5,843 nucleotides of DNA from Thermofilaceae archaeon (lineage in GTDB: Archaea; Thermoproteota; Thermoprotei; Thermofilales; B69-G16). Below, piece after piece: positions 5,581-5,843 of the stretch. Positions within the stretch are counted from its first letter, which is position 1. Each line of letters opens with the position of its first letter. Below the pieces are notes generated by a model, which saw nothing but the letters and a program-made list of their open reading frames with translations, was not told where the DNA came from and did not search any database. The translations under genes and the position numbers were made by a program. Location: NCBI GenBank assembly GCA_027017165.1, contig JALURF010000036.1, forward strand, positions 1 to 5,843. The letters are read 5' to 3'.

Positions 5581-5843
5581 CTAGATTTATTAGATATTGT
5601 CTAAGTAAAGAGAGATCCGCTCTTTCCAAAAGACCTCTATTATAGAGTATTCCAGCCATTTCTTTTACTCTCCAACAACCGGAGCCTAGCAGGTTTAGTA
5701 TTGCCTCGTATCTGGCAGTTAGTTCCCTCTCTTCTTCGGCGAAAATCTCTCCTATCAGGGCTTTGATAGAGTAAATATTCACTTTGACGACGTTGTAGAG
5801 AAACTCCACTATATCGCCGTTGTATATCTCTAGATATCTTGAA
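5567..5843 (-). CDS. Partial upstream fragment of the same Arch_ATPase-family gene (winged-helix region), open at the window edge
   Basis: The minus-strand frame stays open from the right edge of the window to a TAG at 5567-5569. Translation upstream of the GTG at 5807-5809 gives SRYLEIYNGDI without a stop, so that GTG is probably not a real start; it also lacks a Shine-Dalgarno site. The segment EERELTARYEAILNLLGSGCWRVKEMAGILYNRGLLERADLSLLRQYLINLEK is the typical winged-helix that follows the ATPase core and precedes DUF234 in this family. The Walker A and B motifs would lie beyond the window. After LEK the frame runs into W-D-stop, while the -1 frame continues with MGLVEK, so the gene is split by a one-base change. 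Whether the full protein is still made depends on the frameshift being bypassed. Confidence 0.75.
   Translation of the reverse strand, partial: SRYLEIYNGDIVEFLYNVVKVNIYSIKALIGEIFAEEERELTARYEAILNLLGSGCWRVKEMAGILYNRGLLERADLSLLRQYLINLEKWD

Noticed and set aside
5567..5809. A separate 80-residue protein beginning at GTG 5807-5809
   Set aside because: The frame is open further upstream to the window edge with family-like sequence, and no ribosome binding site precedes the GTG; it is part of a longer gene cut by the window end.

Overview
This window looks like chromosomal DNA from a thermophilic archaeon, most likely a crenarchaeote/Thermoproteota member. The signs are a full-length TrmB-type sugar regulator, an archaeal TATA promoter layout, strong Shine-Dalgarno sites on some genes and an apparently leaderless start on another, heavy use of AGA/AGG arginine and ATA isoleucine codons, and a fragment of the Arch_ATPase/DUF234 family that is common in thermophilic archaea. 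The exact genus cannot be read from the sequence alone.

Layout. Bases 1-86 are a promoter region dominated by a perfect 28-bp palindrome (2-29) whose right arm runs into a TATA-like box. It drives a two-gene plus-strand operon: a TrmB-family regulator (GTG start at 87, stop at 1163) and, overlapping it by 4 nt (ATGA), a glycogen debranching enzyme/amylo-alpha-1,6-glucosidase (1160-3091). A minus-strand major facilitator superfamily transporter (3123-4319) converges on this operon. A 120-bp divergent promoter region (4320-4439) separates the transporter from a plus-strand TIGR00266/AIM24-family protein (4440-5108). Its stop codon directly abuts the stop codon of a minus-strand Arch_ATPase/DUF234 gene, which runs off the right edge of the window and is split by a one-base frameshift in an A5 run (5576-5580).

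How the genes fit together. The clearest functional unit is the regulator-enzyme pair: a sugar-sensing TrmB protein co-transcribed with a cytoplasmic alpha-glucan debranching enzyme, with an operator-like palindrome positioned to allow autoregulation. The transporter may or may not export or import a related compound; nothing in the sequence fixes its substrate. The AIM24-family gene and the broken ATPase gene have no visible link to glucan metabolism.

No tRNA, rRNA, CRISPR array or insertion sequence was seen. I did not find a convincing undescribed multi-gene system. The best leads are the palindrome, the self-contained TrmB-debranching enzyme operon and the frameshifted ATPase.
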